A stretch of DNA of 64,000 bases, taken from positions 1,860,001-1,924,000 of the forward strand of contig NZ_CP113977.2 in NCBI RefSeq assembly GCF_026870175.2. The letters are read 5' to 3'. Numbering within the stretch: the stretch's first letter is position 1; every line of letters starts with the position of its first letter. Shown here piece after piece: positions 21,101 through 28,625 of this stretch. The stretch comes from Flavobacterium aestivum. Lineage in GTDB: Bacteria > Bacteroidota > Bacteroidia > Flavobacteriales > Flavobacteriaceae. Below the pieces are notes generated by a model. It was not told where the DNA came from. It worked only from the letters and a program-made list of their open reading frames with translations, and made no database searches. The position numbers were made by a program, and so were the translations under genes.

Positions 21101-24100
21101 TATGATGAATAAAAAGGGTGGTCTCGAAATTGTAAACAACAAATCGAGTGTGTCAAATATTTCTTTATTAACAGGAGTTGCTCCAGTTTGTCCAGAAATT
21201 TGTGTGCCAGCTATTGTAGATCCAGTAATTTGTGGAGATAAATGGAGAGAGTTTAAATCGGATATGAGTTCTATACTACCAACTTATGAGCTTCCTACTA
21301 ATCTAACTACAGATGGAAATTATTTTTGTGAGGCCAATTTTGGTTACATCAGTGTAGATTATGCGTATTATTTAACCAAGTTAAAAAGTTTTAACGGACC
21401 AAGTGCTTTTGGAGAGTCAAATCCTTTGTTTTTAACCATTGATAAATTTGGTGACACAAAGTTGAATTATGGGAATAAAGATACCCATAACGTGATTGAT
21501 CAATATTTTATTTATTTAAATGGTTTAAATCAGCCAAATCCAACAAAAGAGGCAGTAAGCTGGAATCAATTTGCAAATGAGTATGTAAGTGAACATAAAT
21601 TGTGCGTACCTGCTCCAATGGTTCCTAGGTTCAGTCTAAAAGTTCCTACTAGTGCCAAAACGCCTTGTGAGTTATATGCAGCTGCTATAAATGCAGCGAA
21701 TAAACAACAATTGGAAGATGCTTTTTATGCTGGTAAGAGAGAAGAATTTATTCAAAATTATACAAAAGAAGCACTAGAAGGTATTACAGAGACCTTGACA
21801 AAAACAAGTTTTGATAAGGAATATCAATATACGTTGTATTACTATGACCAAGCAGGGAATTTGATACAAACAGTACCGCCGGAAGGGGTTCATAGATTGG
21901 CACCAAGTTCAAATTCTGCCATAGATGCAGTAAGAAAGGATCAGGCAGAAAAAGAAGATTTGAGTGATGTTAATGGTGCAAAAGTTGTTCCAGACAATAC
22001 ATTGCAAACGCAATACCGTTATAACTCATTGAATCAGTTGATATGGCAAAAAACTCCAGATGGTGGGATAACTCAATTCGCTTATGATGCTTTAGGAAGA
22101 ATTGTAGCTTCTCAAAATGCAGAACAAGCTAAGCATTCTCAACTGAGCTATACGCGATATGATGGTTTGGGACGTATTACAGAAGCAGGACAGTTGGTAT
22201 TAAATACGACTGCTGTATTTAATGGTAACGGAAGACTAGCCACTAGTGCCGCACAAGATGCACCATTAGTAGTTGTTGATGCTGTAAATGGTCATTATCC
22301 ATATAACATTGCTTCAAAAACTGAACAAGTGACAAAAACACTTTATGATGTGCCAATGAAAAATTCAGAAAGTTGGTTTACGGATTATGGTGTAGAAAAT
22401 AGTCATAAAAGAGTTACTGCAGTATTGTATTATAATGCACTAACAGCAGAGATTCCTTCTGTTGAGGCTACAGTTGGATATGAAAATGCTATTTTATACG
22501 ATTATGATGTACATGGTAATGTAAAAGAGTTAATTCATCATACCAATAATAATCAAAATTTAACAGGCCTGAGCAGACAGCTTAAAAAGGTAGTTTATGA
22601 CTATGATCTAATAAGTGGTAATGTGAATAAGGTCACTTATCAGCCTAATAAAGTAGATCAATTTATTCATAAATATGATTACGATGCGGATAATAGGATA
22701 CAACAAGTATATACCAGTAGGGATAATATGATCTGGGAAAAAGAAGCTAACTATTTGTATTACGAGCATGGGCCTTTGGCGCGTGTGGTAGTTGGTGACA
22801 AAAAAGTTCAAGGAATAGATTATATATATACGCTACAAGGTTGGTTAAAAGGAGTCAATTCAGAGGAATTGAAAACCAATTCAGATGCTGGTAAAGATGG
22901 TTTAAATGTAGCCAAAGATGCTTTTGGTTTTGCACTAAATTATTATACGGGGGATTATATCTCTAGAACGAATTCTACAGATGGTACTGTCTTTAATTTA
23001 AGTAGAACAAAAGGCTTTGAGAGTAATGCTAATTTATACAATGGAAATATCAAAGATATGGTAACTTCATTGTCAGATCTTAACGGACAACCGTTAGCAT
23101 CTCAATTTAATCATTACACATACGATCAGCTTAATCGTATTAAGAGCATGAATAGTGAGGCTATAGTATCTGGGGTTTCAACACCTTCTTATAAATCAAG
23201 CTATAGCTATGATCGAAATGGAAACTTAAAAACCTTAAGTGCTTTTGCACCAAAACAAAATGGTTCTATTGTAGAAATGGATCGTTTGACCTATAACTAT
23301 AAAGATAAAACTAACCAGTTGCTCAGCGTAAAAGACGCTGTAGGTGCTGGGGTGTTTACCAATGATAGCCAAAATCCAAATGATACATCATTGGATATCG
23401 ATAACCAAGACGATGATAATTATGAGTATGACGCCATAGGGCAATTAACCAAGGATAAATCAGAAGGGTTAGATATTGAATGGCGTGTTGATGGTAAGGT
23501 TAAAAAAGTTGTAAAAAATAACGGATTAACAGTAAGTTTTGAATACGATGGTTTAGGAAACAGAACTTCAAAAACTGTTGTTACACCTTCTAAAACTTCG
23601 GTAACCTATTATGTACGTGATGCACAAGGTAACGTATTGAGTACTTATGAAATGGTTACAGAAGGCGGAAATTCAACTTATTATCTTGTAGAACAGGATA
23701 TATATGGTAGTAGCCGTTTAGGTGTTCAAAAGTATGAAAATGCAAAAATAACGTCTAAAGCTGCTTTCTCAGCATTAGTTAATAAAACAAATCAGCTAAG
23801 CGCAGGTACAGAACGAGGTATTACGAATAAAGCAGAATCAACTATACCTAAAATTTATGGATTAAAGTTTGATAATACTTCGGATTATACTGCTTGGCCA
23901 ATAGATACAAAAAACCAGCTTAATTTATTTAGCAATAAATCAGTAAAAACAAGAGCAATTACAGTAAATTCTCATTTTAAAATAGATCCTGCTAATACAG
24001 AAAATGTTGTGGCAGCTTTCCATGGTTCTTCAGTAGAGGGGAATTTTCCACGCGACAATTCGGTTTCTTATAGAAGTTCAGTTTTATTAAAAATTAAAAA

Positions 24101-26345
24101 AGAGGCTAATGGTTTCGCACCAATTGTATCACTAATTAAATACCGTCGTAATCATAACGATTATAAAAACAGATCAGGAAATAGGAGATATTCTTTTAGA
24201 AGTATTGATGAGATAACAGATTATAAGATTGCTCCAATAATCAATCCTGCGGATGCAACGAAACCTTTGCCAGTAGCAATACCGGAAAATGAATGGGATT
24301 TTAAAGCTGAAATTAAATTAAATTCGAACGCTTCAAACTATGAAGTAGTAATTACTCTAAACGGAAATGTGTATTCTACGGTTACAGAGTTTAGTGTACC
24401 TCTAAAAGGAGATGAAGATGATAGTATGACAGGTGATTCGCCTTATTTAAAAGTTAAGACTCCACCAAATACGTTAGGATTTACAGAAATTCAGTCTCGT
24501 CCTGATCGTAGTCCTAATAATAAGAAGACGTATTTAGCTGCTCTTACTGAAATGTGTGATTTCACATATACTATTGATAACGGAAAAGGGCCAGCGGCAA
24601 CAAAAATAAATGCTTTCAATTTTGATGAAGCTGAACGAGTAGATGTAGTAAACCGTGTTCCAGTTGCAACTACGGGAATAAAAATGGCTCTAAGCAGTGT
24701 TAACTATGCTGAAACATTTTGTGGTCTTCCGATGCAAGACAAAGACGGTGATGGTATAAAAGATGAAGATGACAGTTGTCCAGAAATCTTTAATCCTAAA
24801 CAAGAAGATACTAAGGAAATTGCATTAGGATTCGCAGCAGATGGAATAGAGGATGCATGCGACAACTGTGACTATCCTAATAAAGATCAAACTGATACCG
24901 ATGGTGATGGCAGAGGGGATGACGTTACTATAAATGGAATAGTTAGACCATGTGATAACTGTAAATTAATTGCTAACTTTGATCAAAAAGATACTGATGT
25001 AGATGAGAACGGAAATGCGAAACCTGACGGAATAGGTGATGTTTGTGATAACTGTAAAACAATTTATAATCCAGATCAAAAAGATGAGAACCATAATGGT
25101 ATAGGTGATGCTTGCGAAGGACTGGATCAAGGTAATGGTTTAGCAACAATTGTTGGTCCTGCAGAAACGGCTAAACGTTTTGTAGGAGACAAGCAATATG
25201 AGTTGTCTAATCATTTAGGAAACGTACTTTCTGTAGTTTCAGATCGTTCACTTGTTGATGGAAGTACAGGCTTAAAGCCAGACGTTCTTAGTTACTCAGA
25301 TTACTATCCTTTTGGAATGCTAGTGCCAAACCGTCACGGTAGATCCGAATCGTACAGATACGGATTCCAAGGACAGGAGAAAGATGATGAGATTAAAGGA
25401 GAGGGAAATTCTTTAAATTATACTTATCGTATGCATGACCCGCGTATTGGTAGGTTTTTTAGCAGAGACCCTCTTGAGAAATATTATGCGGAACAAACAC
25501 CTTATCAGTTTTCTTCAAATGCCCCAATACATGCAAGAGAATTGGAGGGTATGGAAACTGCATTTGATTTTAGGTTTGAAACAAGACAAAGAAGATATTT
25601 ATCGGGAGAAATTAGCCACGAACAGTATAAGTCAGAAATTAATGCTGAAGCTTCTGGAGCTATTGCAGGAGCTTTAATAGTTGCTGCGTTTTACACAGGC
25701 GGTAAAACTTTACCTTTATTAAGAAATTTATTCTGGACAAGTGCTATTAAATTTTCTCAAAATCAATTATTCTTAATTGGAGCAGGTAATGCTGCTACAG
25801 GTCTTGCAGTTGGATTTCTAGATGAAAGCGGTACTATTGATGTGCCAGGTCCAATTGATGATTTTTCTAGAACTGGTAGAATGATAATTGGTACTTTTGC
25901 TAAAAGTAAGTTTATTGAAAAATATTCAGTTCAATTAGGTAAATTGGATTATGCTTTAGGTAGAGGTTCGACAGTAGCTAAAGATTTAGCTAAAGTGACA
26001 ATAAGAGAAATTGAGAATATGGCTAAATCATTAATTAGAAGTGATAAATTTAAACAACAAGGAATTAATACTTCTGAAAAATTAATTGGGTTAGCTTCTA
26101 AAGCTCTTAATGAAGGTGTTGATGTAGGTGAAAAACTTATTAATAAATATGGGACGAGTTTTTCAAAACAAGTTAAATTAAGTGACGGAACTAAAGTTAA
26201 TGTTAGTTTTATTGTCAGAGAAGAAGGTGCTTTACCAGAATTAACATCTTTTTCTATACCTGAAGTTAATAAAGAGCTTTTAGGTAAAAAAATAAGTGAG
26301 TTAAAAGATAAAGCTCAGAAATTAGGTAACAATTTAAGCAAGTAA
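15153..26345 (+). CDS. RHS/YD-repeat polymorphic toxin with variable C-terminal tip 1
   Basis: I start at the ATG at 15153 because it begins a signal peptide (MYINKSFLVLVFSLFTLFSFGQ); the upstream ATG at 15117 lies inside the previous gene. The 3730-aa protein has an N-terminal YD-type region (YFDGSLRNRQ near residue 365) and an insert of about 1300-1800 aa rich in cysteines. YD repeats follow at about 2220-2820, thrombospondin type 3 calcium-binding repeats (DKDGDGIKDEDD) at about 3195-3320, and the RHS core (YPFGMLVP, then DPRIGRFFSRDP) near 3383-3440. The last 280 residues form a unique tip with two hydrophobic stretches and a basic C-terminus. I do not recognise the toxin activity. The RHS cage is thought to enclose and release such tips. 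Confidence 0.85.
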   Translation: MYINKSFLVLVFSLFTLFSFGQQEESSDYKLGAELLSLPELKVEDSRFLDLNKRDLNNNKLFVSVNDAVSIHFGFKDDISTPAAYKEIYDCTISLEITPYNNRGIVDYSYTENDTLKQHNKPFIISLKITHDNAIKGVKFNDYLVYKLPGIHKAKVKVNSITYSAPGIHSAPYLALKFNTDRYYNLQNTTVTPSAQFIKYDGTTPRVVSSVNAGADELLIKWDANTVAPALEYELEWAWIDNFGANGAKIPATQIGLTEKDFMLNSTRIQTKKTSYNIPVVYSSGYIIYRVRPVGRFLDDINKIYNGKWSTFNADKELKTISDWTYIEIDQSHEGKKNWQYQASFAEDGKKKEVVSYFDGSLRNRQTVTKVNSNNKAIVGEVIYDNQGRAAIEVLPVPVEASAIHFYNDFNKNAAGKIYSHKDFDWDKKDSIKYCEPILVPEMANVAGASKYYSTNNPVLNNHQDYVPDAQGYPFSQIEYTPDNTGRIKSKGGVGLDHQIGKGHEMRYFYSQPTQEELNRLFGYKVGDYSRYKKNTVIDPNGQMSVSYLDPQGRTVATALAGDKEGNLDALKDEMTAGLHEQVTTNLLANNDPYASGENGKLEDGIRLNSTLSVVKTGELTFNYSFAKTKGGFTDGCLNAKVYPFVYDWSISLKNDCAKELLVGSKVGSNPLSSKIGVFSLNETSSTPLSFPDKVFNALDEEKFLKKGSYAISKDLRIDHVALESYANDYIKELKDKKICLPDLTALAPEITAADCNVACNNCEQPINVCNLNLDMLLRDVSPHGQYGSVKGLETDDDDDANPSSGTPVDPLSIFNVNNDLLYGGFHTETRRDEGSTVDVTVKVSNYNWKKPFGGSYKEADGTVSKINVKLITKVAGHAELNIYDPALEGVVLTDKDRNTNSNDPNDYLVEPKYLRDVAYFISIWQNSWANSLVQYHPEYQYYVYNSGICSKLNNAGLNSNAFNEELLKKEFYIDETKPIDNSIFDAGGVLEQLLNIDGTNDPFYNSPNSNNETEGDFAIRKDIMKEALTVNFDGMVTGGKKMNMLQAAYYFAVFSNGIAPESAYTSFMSVSQSSLLSIIRNLGSNGNIVDLNTKQRIWANFRSYYLGLKEKTRSVFAHIDAIKNNNYNDCIGDSKSSDNYVDLLKKYTSIGSRLTDLFDALPGAEGVSIPVPPASTGIELACSKTSAPLFANKVKRFLSADYETDPSIDDSDLLANTKKEVESKVYLETGINPRTSDLENLLKGLVNPTVQDQSLPLTNGILTTSMPFLTRSVFDAQVNSNFVLEDASVTPKIVTTVNSGVLSIGFTCDNVSISTPITLEFANTNNYKNPCGASVNAPNWADITDFKNLYYIPGSFVKETGIYQFRILATINRKSGNAGCTTPEEIILNGTTKVNIADFSSSIVEPSCDKREKFSEAFNDLVLDLQQKGVLWNDGYLDISTNAVFLNGYLKTYFGVSNTDQVKWLNDEGGIYIYVNGERRLKIDLYKFNLGNDKISRITINGLSSDGFSNVVKIKLKHRFGRTKTANISSGAHHVPLYFSCCSPCGEWDFDGNGVGDGCDEVVDPSKEVSCSSFAADELLLENSLKDILNDFLIPENHKEWLSGSYINMTTIGRLNNGSAFRYVSSNSLMNNFVEKFKARERWTNILDHYTTNFLARPIFDEYSISSDDRQGLVSFSLTNAPYIGTSDNYYNGRFDIVGINLGDVKKINSIDIKPRLIFTTSNVIEIIYTDNLGNTISKEARISFIIDYQKSINGGWSGANYQLCRFFNEGNPVDTGINACNITNETAQAEFRFENNIRDVINNIITSVAKPVEYGKYYPWTLSSNNTTVTKFIESSNLVELYQDARSKLHNLDLTFNAPVTLNYFSYAFHENVMYFDFIDQNGVFNMDGFALGVDISSIKKINSIDIITGDINCNAIINYNDNSDVTIIKQVFFGVGVCYRTKGSTQGVPFCKFLAKSIPLVPPQEVSRMIKSNESFFGYSMMNKKGGLEIVNNKSSVSNISLLTGVAPVCPEICVPAIVDPVICGDKWREFKSDMSSILPTYELPTNLTTDGNYFCEANFGYISVDYAYYLTKLKSFNGPSAFGESNPLFLTIDKFGDTKLNYGNKDTHNVIDQYFIYLNGLNQPNPTKEAVSWNQFANEYVSEHKLCVPAPMVPRFSLKVPTSAKTPCELYAAAINAANKQQLEDAFYAGKREEFIQNYTKEALEGITETLTKTSFDKEYQYTLYYYDQAGNLIQTVPPEGVHRLAPSSNSAIDAVRKDQAEKEDLSDVNGAKVVPDNTLQTQYRYNSLNQLIWQKTPDGGITQFAYDALGRIVASQNAEQAKHSQLSYTRYDGLGRITEAGQLVLNTTAVFNGNGRLATSAAQDAPLVVVDAVNGHYPYNIASKTEQVTKTLYDVPMKNSESWFTDYGVENSHKRVTAVLYYNALTAEIPSVEATVGYENAILYDYDVHGNVKELIHHTNNNQNLTGLSRQLKKVVYDYDLISGNVNKVTYQPNKVDQFIHKYDYDADNRIQQVYTSRDNMIWEKEANYLYYEHGPLARVVVGDKKVQGIDYIYTLQGWLKGVNSEELKTNSDAGKDGLNVAKDAFGFALNYYTGDYISRTNSTDGTVFNLSRTKGFESNANLYNGNIKDMVTSLSDLNGQPLASQFNHYTYDQLNRIKSMNSEAIVSGVSTPSYKSSYSYDRNGNLKTLSAFAPKQNGSIVEMDRLTYNYKDKTNQLLSVKDAVGAGVFTNDSQNPNDTSLDIDNQDDDNYEYDAIGQLTKDKSEGLDIEWRVDGKVKKVVKNNGLTVSFEYDGLGNRTSKTVVTPSKTSVTYYVRDAQGNVLSTYEMVTEGGNSTYYLVEQDIYGSSRLGVQKYENAKITSKAAFSALVNKTNQLSAGTERGITNKAESTIPKIYGLKFDNTSDYTAWPIDTKNQLNLFSNKSVKTRAITVNSHFKIDPANTENVVAAFHGSSVEGNFPRDNSVSYRSSVLLKIKKEANGFAPIVSLIKYRRNHNDYKNRSGNRRYSFRSIDEITDYKIAPIINPADATKPLPVAIPENEWDFKAEIKLNSNASNYEVVITLNGNVYSTVTEFSVPLKGDEDDSMTGDSPYLKVKTPPNTLGFTEIQSRPDRSPNNKKTYLAALTEMCDFTYTIDNGKGPAATKINAFNFDEAERVDVVNRVPVATTGIKMALSSVNYAETFCGLPMQDKDGDGIKDEDDSCPEIFNPKQEDTKEIALGFAADGIEDACDNCDYPNKDQTDTDGDGRGDDVTINGIVRPCDNCKLIANFDQKDTDVDENGNAKPDGIGDVCDNCKTIYNPDQKDENHNGIGDACEGLDQGNGLATIVGPAETAKRFVGDKQYELSNHLGNVLSVVSDRSLVDGSTGLKPDVLSYSDYYPFGMLVPNRHGRSESYRYGFQGQEKDDEIKGEGNSLNYTYRMHDPRIGRFFSRDPLEKYYAEQTPYQFSSNAPIHARELEGMETAFDFRFETRQRRYLSGEISHEQYKSEINAEASGAIAGALIVAAFYTGGKTLPLLRNLFWTSAIKFSQNQLFLIGAGNAATGLAVGFLDESGTIDVPGPIDDFSRTGRMIIGTFAKSKFIEKYSVQLGKLDYALGRGSTVAKDLAKVTIREIENMAKSLIRSDKFKQQGINTSEKLIGLASKALNEGVDVGEKLINKYGTSFSKQVKLSDGTKVNVSFIVREEGALPELTSFSIPEVNKELLGKKISELKDKAQKLGNNLSK
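24740..25120 (+). other. Thrombospondin type 3 calcium-binding repeats inside the RHS protein
   Basis: Several DxDxDGxxD-type motifs (DKDGDGIKDEDD, DTDGDGRGDD, DENHNGIGDAC) with paired cysteines form a TSP3 array just ahead of the RHS core. Such repeats bind calcium and act as stiff spacers on secreted Bacteroidetes proteins. Confidence 0.8.
25299..25387 (+). repeat. 89-bp inverted repeat, copy L (in RHS core)
   Basis: This stretch is identical, base for base as I read it, to the reverse complement of 29659-29747. It encodes DYYPFGMLVPNRHGRSESY and the following RYGFQGQEKDD in the RHS core, in the same frame in both copies. Identity stops abruptly on both sides although the two proteins remain similar just beyond (IKGEGNS versus LKGEGNS). 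That pattern is expected if recombination keeps the repeat homogeneous. Confidence 0.9.
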
Positions 26346-26346
26346 A

Positions 26347-26817
26347 ATGGATTTTTTATTCACAAAAAACATTGGAGTTCCTGAAAAAAGCAAATATACT
26401 TTTATTTTCAATGAAATAGATATTGAAAGAATTAAAGTATACAACGAACTTTCTATTAAAAATAAGATATATTGTTTTATTGGAGACTATAATTCTCATA
26501 ATTTAGAGACTGACAAAGCTGTTGCCGTTAATATGTGGAATAGATTAGTTTTATTTTCTATAGATAATGGTGACTTGCTATATTATTCGGGATTTTATGA
26601 TTCGTTTGTAGGTATTGAATCTTTATCTAATTTTTTTCTAGTTGTGACAGATTCAACAATTTTTAAAATTAATAAAGAAAATTTTTACCCTTATGGATTT
26701 ACTCAATTTCCATATAATATTTGCGATTACGAATTATCAAATTCTTTAGGCGAGATTAAAATTAAATTCGTTGAAGAAGAAATGCAAGATGATATTGTTG
26801 TTGATTTAGGAGTTTGA
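26347..26817 (+). CDS. Candidate immunity protein for RHS tip 1
   Basis: This 156-aa acidic soluble protein starts 1 nt after the RHS stop, the usual position of a cognate immunity gene. I recognise no family; it has beta-rich pieces (FLVVTDSTIFKI) and an acidic C-terminus (FVEEEMQDDIVVD). It ends just before the 53-bp inverted repeat. The immunity function is inferred from position and from the matching placement of the second small gene next to tip 2. Confidence 0.6.
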   Translation: MDFLFTKNIGVPEKSKYTFIFNEIDIERIKVYNELSIKNKIYCFIGDYNSHNLETDKAVAVNMWNRLVLFSIDNGDLLYYSGFYDSFVGIESLSNFFLVVTDSTIFKINKENFYPYGFTQFPYNICDYELSNSLGEIKIKFVEEEMQDDIVVDLGV

Positions 26818-26852
26818 TAACTTGGATATATTCCAAAAAAGATAATCCAAAA

Positions 26853-26905
26853 GGCGCGGATATGTCGTCGTAAAGATAGCGCGGTTTTGCAAACCGTGCC
26901 CGCAA
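26853..26905 (+). repeat. 53-bp inverted repeat, copy L (flanks recombinase)
   Basis: This copy matches the reverse complement of 28217-28269 at 51 of 53 positions. It contains a near-palindrome (GGTTTTGCAAACC). It may be a recombination site for the enclosed recombinase or a REP-like element; the sequence alone does not decide. Confidence 0.8.
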
Positions 26906-26932
26906 AGGAGAACCATAGCTAATCTATAAAAC

Positions 26933-26972
26933 AAAAAAACTACAACTCGAATTCATTTTCTGGTTGTAGTTT
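26933..26972. terminator. Bidirectional intrinsic terminator between imm 1 and the recombinase
   Basis: A 10-bp stem (AAACTACAAC with GTTGTAGTTT) is flanked by A-rich and T-rich runs on both sides. It can end transcription from the toxin/immunity side and from the oppositely oriented recombinase gene. Confidence 0.65.
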
Positions 26973-26978
26973 CTTGTT

Positions 26979-28025
26979 TTAATAACTCTCCAGCTTATCA
27001 TGTACTTTCTCAATTTCTTTGTCCATATAAGCCTGTGCATAATGTACATATCGATTAAATGATGTACTAGCGCTACTGTGTCCACTTATTTTGCGAACTA
27101 AATGTTCTGGCATTCCTAAAATTAACAAAGTCGTTATTGCAGTTCTACGCATCATGTGAGAACTCATTTTGTCGCAAAAACGGTTTTTTGTTGTATCTGT
27201 TTTCTTTGTTAGTTTTTGGGTTTTACCTTGTTTTTCCCGAGAAACTTCTATGGGAGACGTAAAACCAGCTAGTTCACCAATTTGCTTTAGGCTTTTATTA
27301 AAATTAAACAAACTGGTATTCCCAAAAAGTGTTGCTTTATTACTCTGTGATTGATAACGCTGAAAAATGGTTACTGCATAAGCCGAGAGCTTAATAAAAC
27401 TGAATGTTTTTGTTTTCTTTGATTTCAGTTTTAAGTACCATTCGCCTTCCATTTGCTCGAAGTTTTTATTGGTCAGCAAAAAAATATCCGAATAACGCAA
27501 ACCAGTAGTGCAACCAAAAGCAAAAATATCCTTAATCCTTCTATGACTAGGTATAAGTGATGCTTCAAACTCTTTGTCATGAATTAAGAACTTGAGTTGT
27601 TCTGGAGATAGTACAAAGATTTCTATTTCTTCTTTACGAACATAAAACAGTCTCTGAAAATCTCCTGTGAATAAATCTTTATCATTTTTTAAATAATTAA
27701 AAAACACACGAATGACTTTTATATTGGCACCCACATAATTGTCATGACAACCTTTTTTATATAGAAACTCTGTAAACTTTTGGTAGAATTTTTTCCAATA
27801 ACTTTTCTCTGATGCTAGTTCGCGTTTGTCAAGTTTAGAAGCGTCACAGATGCGTAATTCAAATTTGGTGTCAGTCGAAAACTGAATCAAATTATTCAAT
27901 ACATACTTATAGTTTTGAATCGAGTCGGGTTTTATTTTTTCTCCATTTTTCTTAAGCCGTTTCCCTGTTTCAGTTTCTTTTATAAATTGTTTGAACAATG
28001 GAATTATGGGACTCGTTTTTTTCAT
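26979..28025 (-). CDS. Tyrosine recombinase (phage integrase family)
   Basis: The 348-aa protein has a SAM-like N-terminal DNA-binding half (residues about 1-125) and a C-terminal catalytic half. The catalytic residues are visible: Arg177 in TGLRYSD, His290 and Arg293 in SHMMRR, His316 in SGHSS, and the nucleophile Tyr326 in FNRYVHY. Length and order are normal for Xer/integrase enzymes. It lies alone between two copies of a 53-bp inverted repeat and, further out, between two RHS tip/immunity modules facing each other. It is therefore the likely driver of inversion in this locus, acting on the 53-bp or the 89-bp repeat. It could instead be the remnant of a mobile element. Confidence 0.9.
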   Translation of the reverse strand: MKKTSPIIPLFKQFIKETETGKRLKKNGEKIKPDSIQNYKYVLNNLIQFSTDTKFELRICDASKLDKRELASEKSYWKKFYQKFTEFLYKKGCHDNYVGANIKVIRVFFNYLKNDKDLFTGDFQRLFYVRKEEIEIFVLSPEQLKFLIHDKEFEASLIPSHRRIKDIFAFGCTTGLRYSDIFLLTNKNFEQMEGEWYLKLKSKKTKTFSFIKLSAYAVTIFQRYQSQSNKATLFGNTSLFNFNKSLKQIGELAGFTSPIEVSREKQGKTQKLTKKTDTTKNRFCDKMSSHMMRRTAITTLLILGMPEHLVRKISGHSSASTSFNRYVHYAQAYMDKEIEKVHDKLESY

Positions 28026-28038
28026 GTTTTGGTTTTGT

Positions 28039-28046
28039 CAAAAATA
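28039..28046 (-). promoter_or_regulatory. Candidate -7 box of the recombinase gene
   Basis: Read on the minus strand this is TATTTTTG, an exact fit to the Bacteroidota TAnnTTTG -7 element, 14 nt before the ATG. I see no clear TTTG -33 partner, so the promoter call is moderate. Confidence 0.4.
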
Positions 28047-28101
28047 CAATTTTGACTAGAGTTTAGAATAGTTTGGATGTAACAAAATGTAGCTTGTTCT
28101 T

Positions 28102-28139
28102 TCCTGAAATTATTTCATACAAATTGGCTTATTTCAGGA
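28102..28139. promoter_or_regulatory. 9-bp inverted repeat upstream of the recombinase gene
   Basis: TCCTGAAAT at 28102-28110 is repeated in inverse as ATTTCAGGA at 28131-28139 with a 20-bp spacer. It lies about 75 bp upstream of the recombinase start and could be an operator or an accessory recombinase binding site. Confidence 0.35.
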
Positions 28140-28154
28140 CGGGGCAAAGTAAAC

Positions 28155-28186
28155 AAAAAAGCAACTCAATTTTGAGTTGCTTTTTT
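28155..28186. terminator. Bidirectional intrinsic terminator upstream of the recombinase
   Basis: The stem AAAAAAGCAACTCAA pairs with TTGAGTTGCTTTTTT across a very short loop. It would end minus-strand transcription from the tip 2/imm 2 side before the recombinase gene. In the inverted state it would serve the expressed immunity gene. Confidence 0.75.
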
Positions 28187-28216
28187 TGTTTTTTGACCTG
28201 TTTTGTTTGCTCAGCG

Positions 28217-28269
28217 TTGCGGGCACGGTTTGCAAAACCGCGCTATCGTTACAACGACATATCCGCGCC
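28217..28269 (-). repeat. 53-bp inverted repeat, copy R (flanks recombinase)
   Basis: This is the inverted partner of 26853-26905, with two mismatches in 53 positions. It ends 8 bp before the stop of the imm 2 gene, while copy L begins 35 bp after the stop of imm 1, so both copies sit just after an immunity gene. Confidence 0.8.
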
Positions 28270-28277
28270 ATCTGGGT

Positions 28278-28622
28278 TTAATTAGAAAATGAATTGTACT
28301 CAATCATACATTCAATAGCACTTCTAAACCAATCCCAGAAACTCATAGTTATTTTCCCACCTTCATATCCACTTGAAGCAAAATCATGAATTATTACTAC
28401 TTTTTTTTCTTCATTCCAACAAGCTAAATCATCGTTATCTTCTCTTCTAGCAAAAGGTACTAATATTCTATTTGGATATCTATCTTTAACCCCTTGATAT
28501 CTATCTTTTAATCTATCGCCTAATAATATGATCCAAGGGTCAAAATCTAAAAGATTTTGATTTATTATAATCATGAAGTCATTAGGGTAATCAAAGCTTT
28601 CAATTAATTTTTTTTCTTCCAT
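28278..28622 (-). CDS. Candidate immunity protein for silent tip 2 (SUKH/SMI1-KNR4-like?)
   Basis: The 114-aa protein starts 3 nt after the tip 2 stop. Its second half (ILVPFARREDNDDLACW, VVIIHDFASSGYE, FWDWFRSAIECMIEY) resembles SMI1/KNR4 (SUKH)-type immunity proteins, which commonly protect against nuclease toxins. I hold the family call tentatively because the N-terminal half is short. It has no visible promoter of its own in this orientation, so expression probably depends on inversion or on weak background transcription. Confidence 0.6.
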   Translation of the reverse strand: MEEKKLIESFDYPNDFMIIINQNLLDFDPWIILLGDRLKDRYQGVKDRYPNRILVPFARREDNDDLACWNEEKKVVIIHDFASSGYEGGKITMSFWDWFRSAIECMIEYNSFSN

Positions 28623-28625
28623 ATC

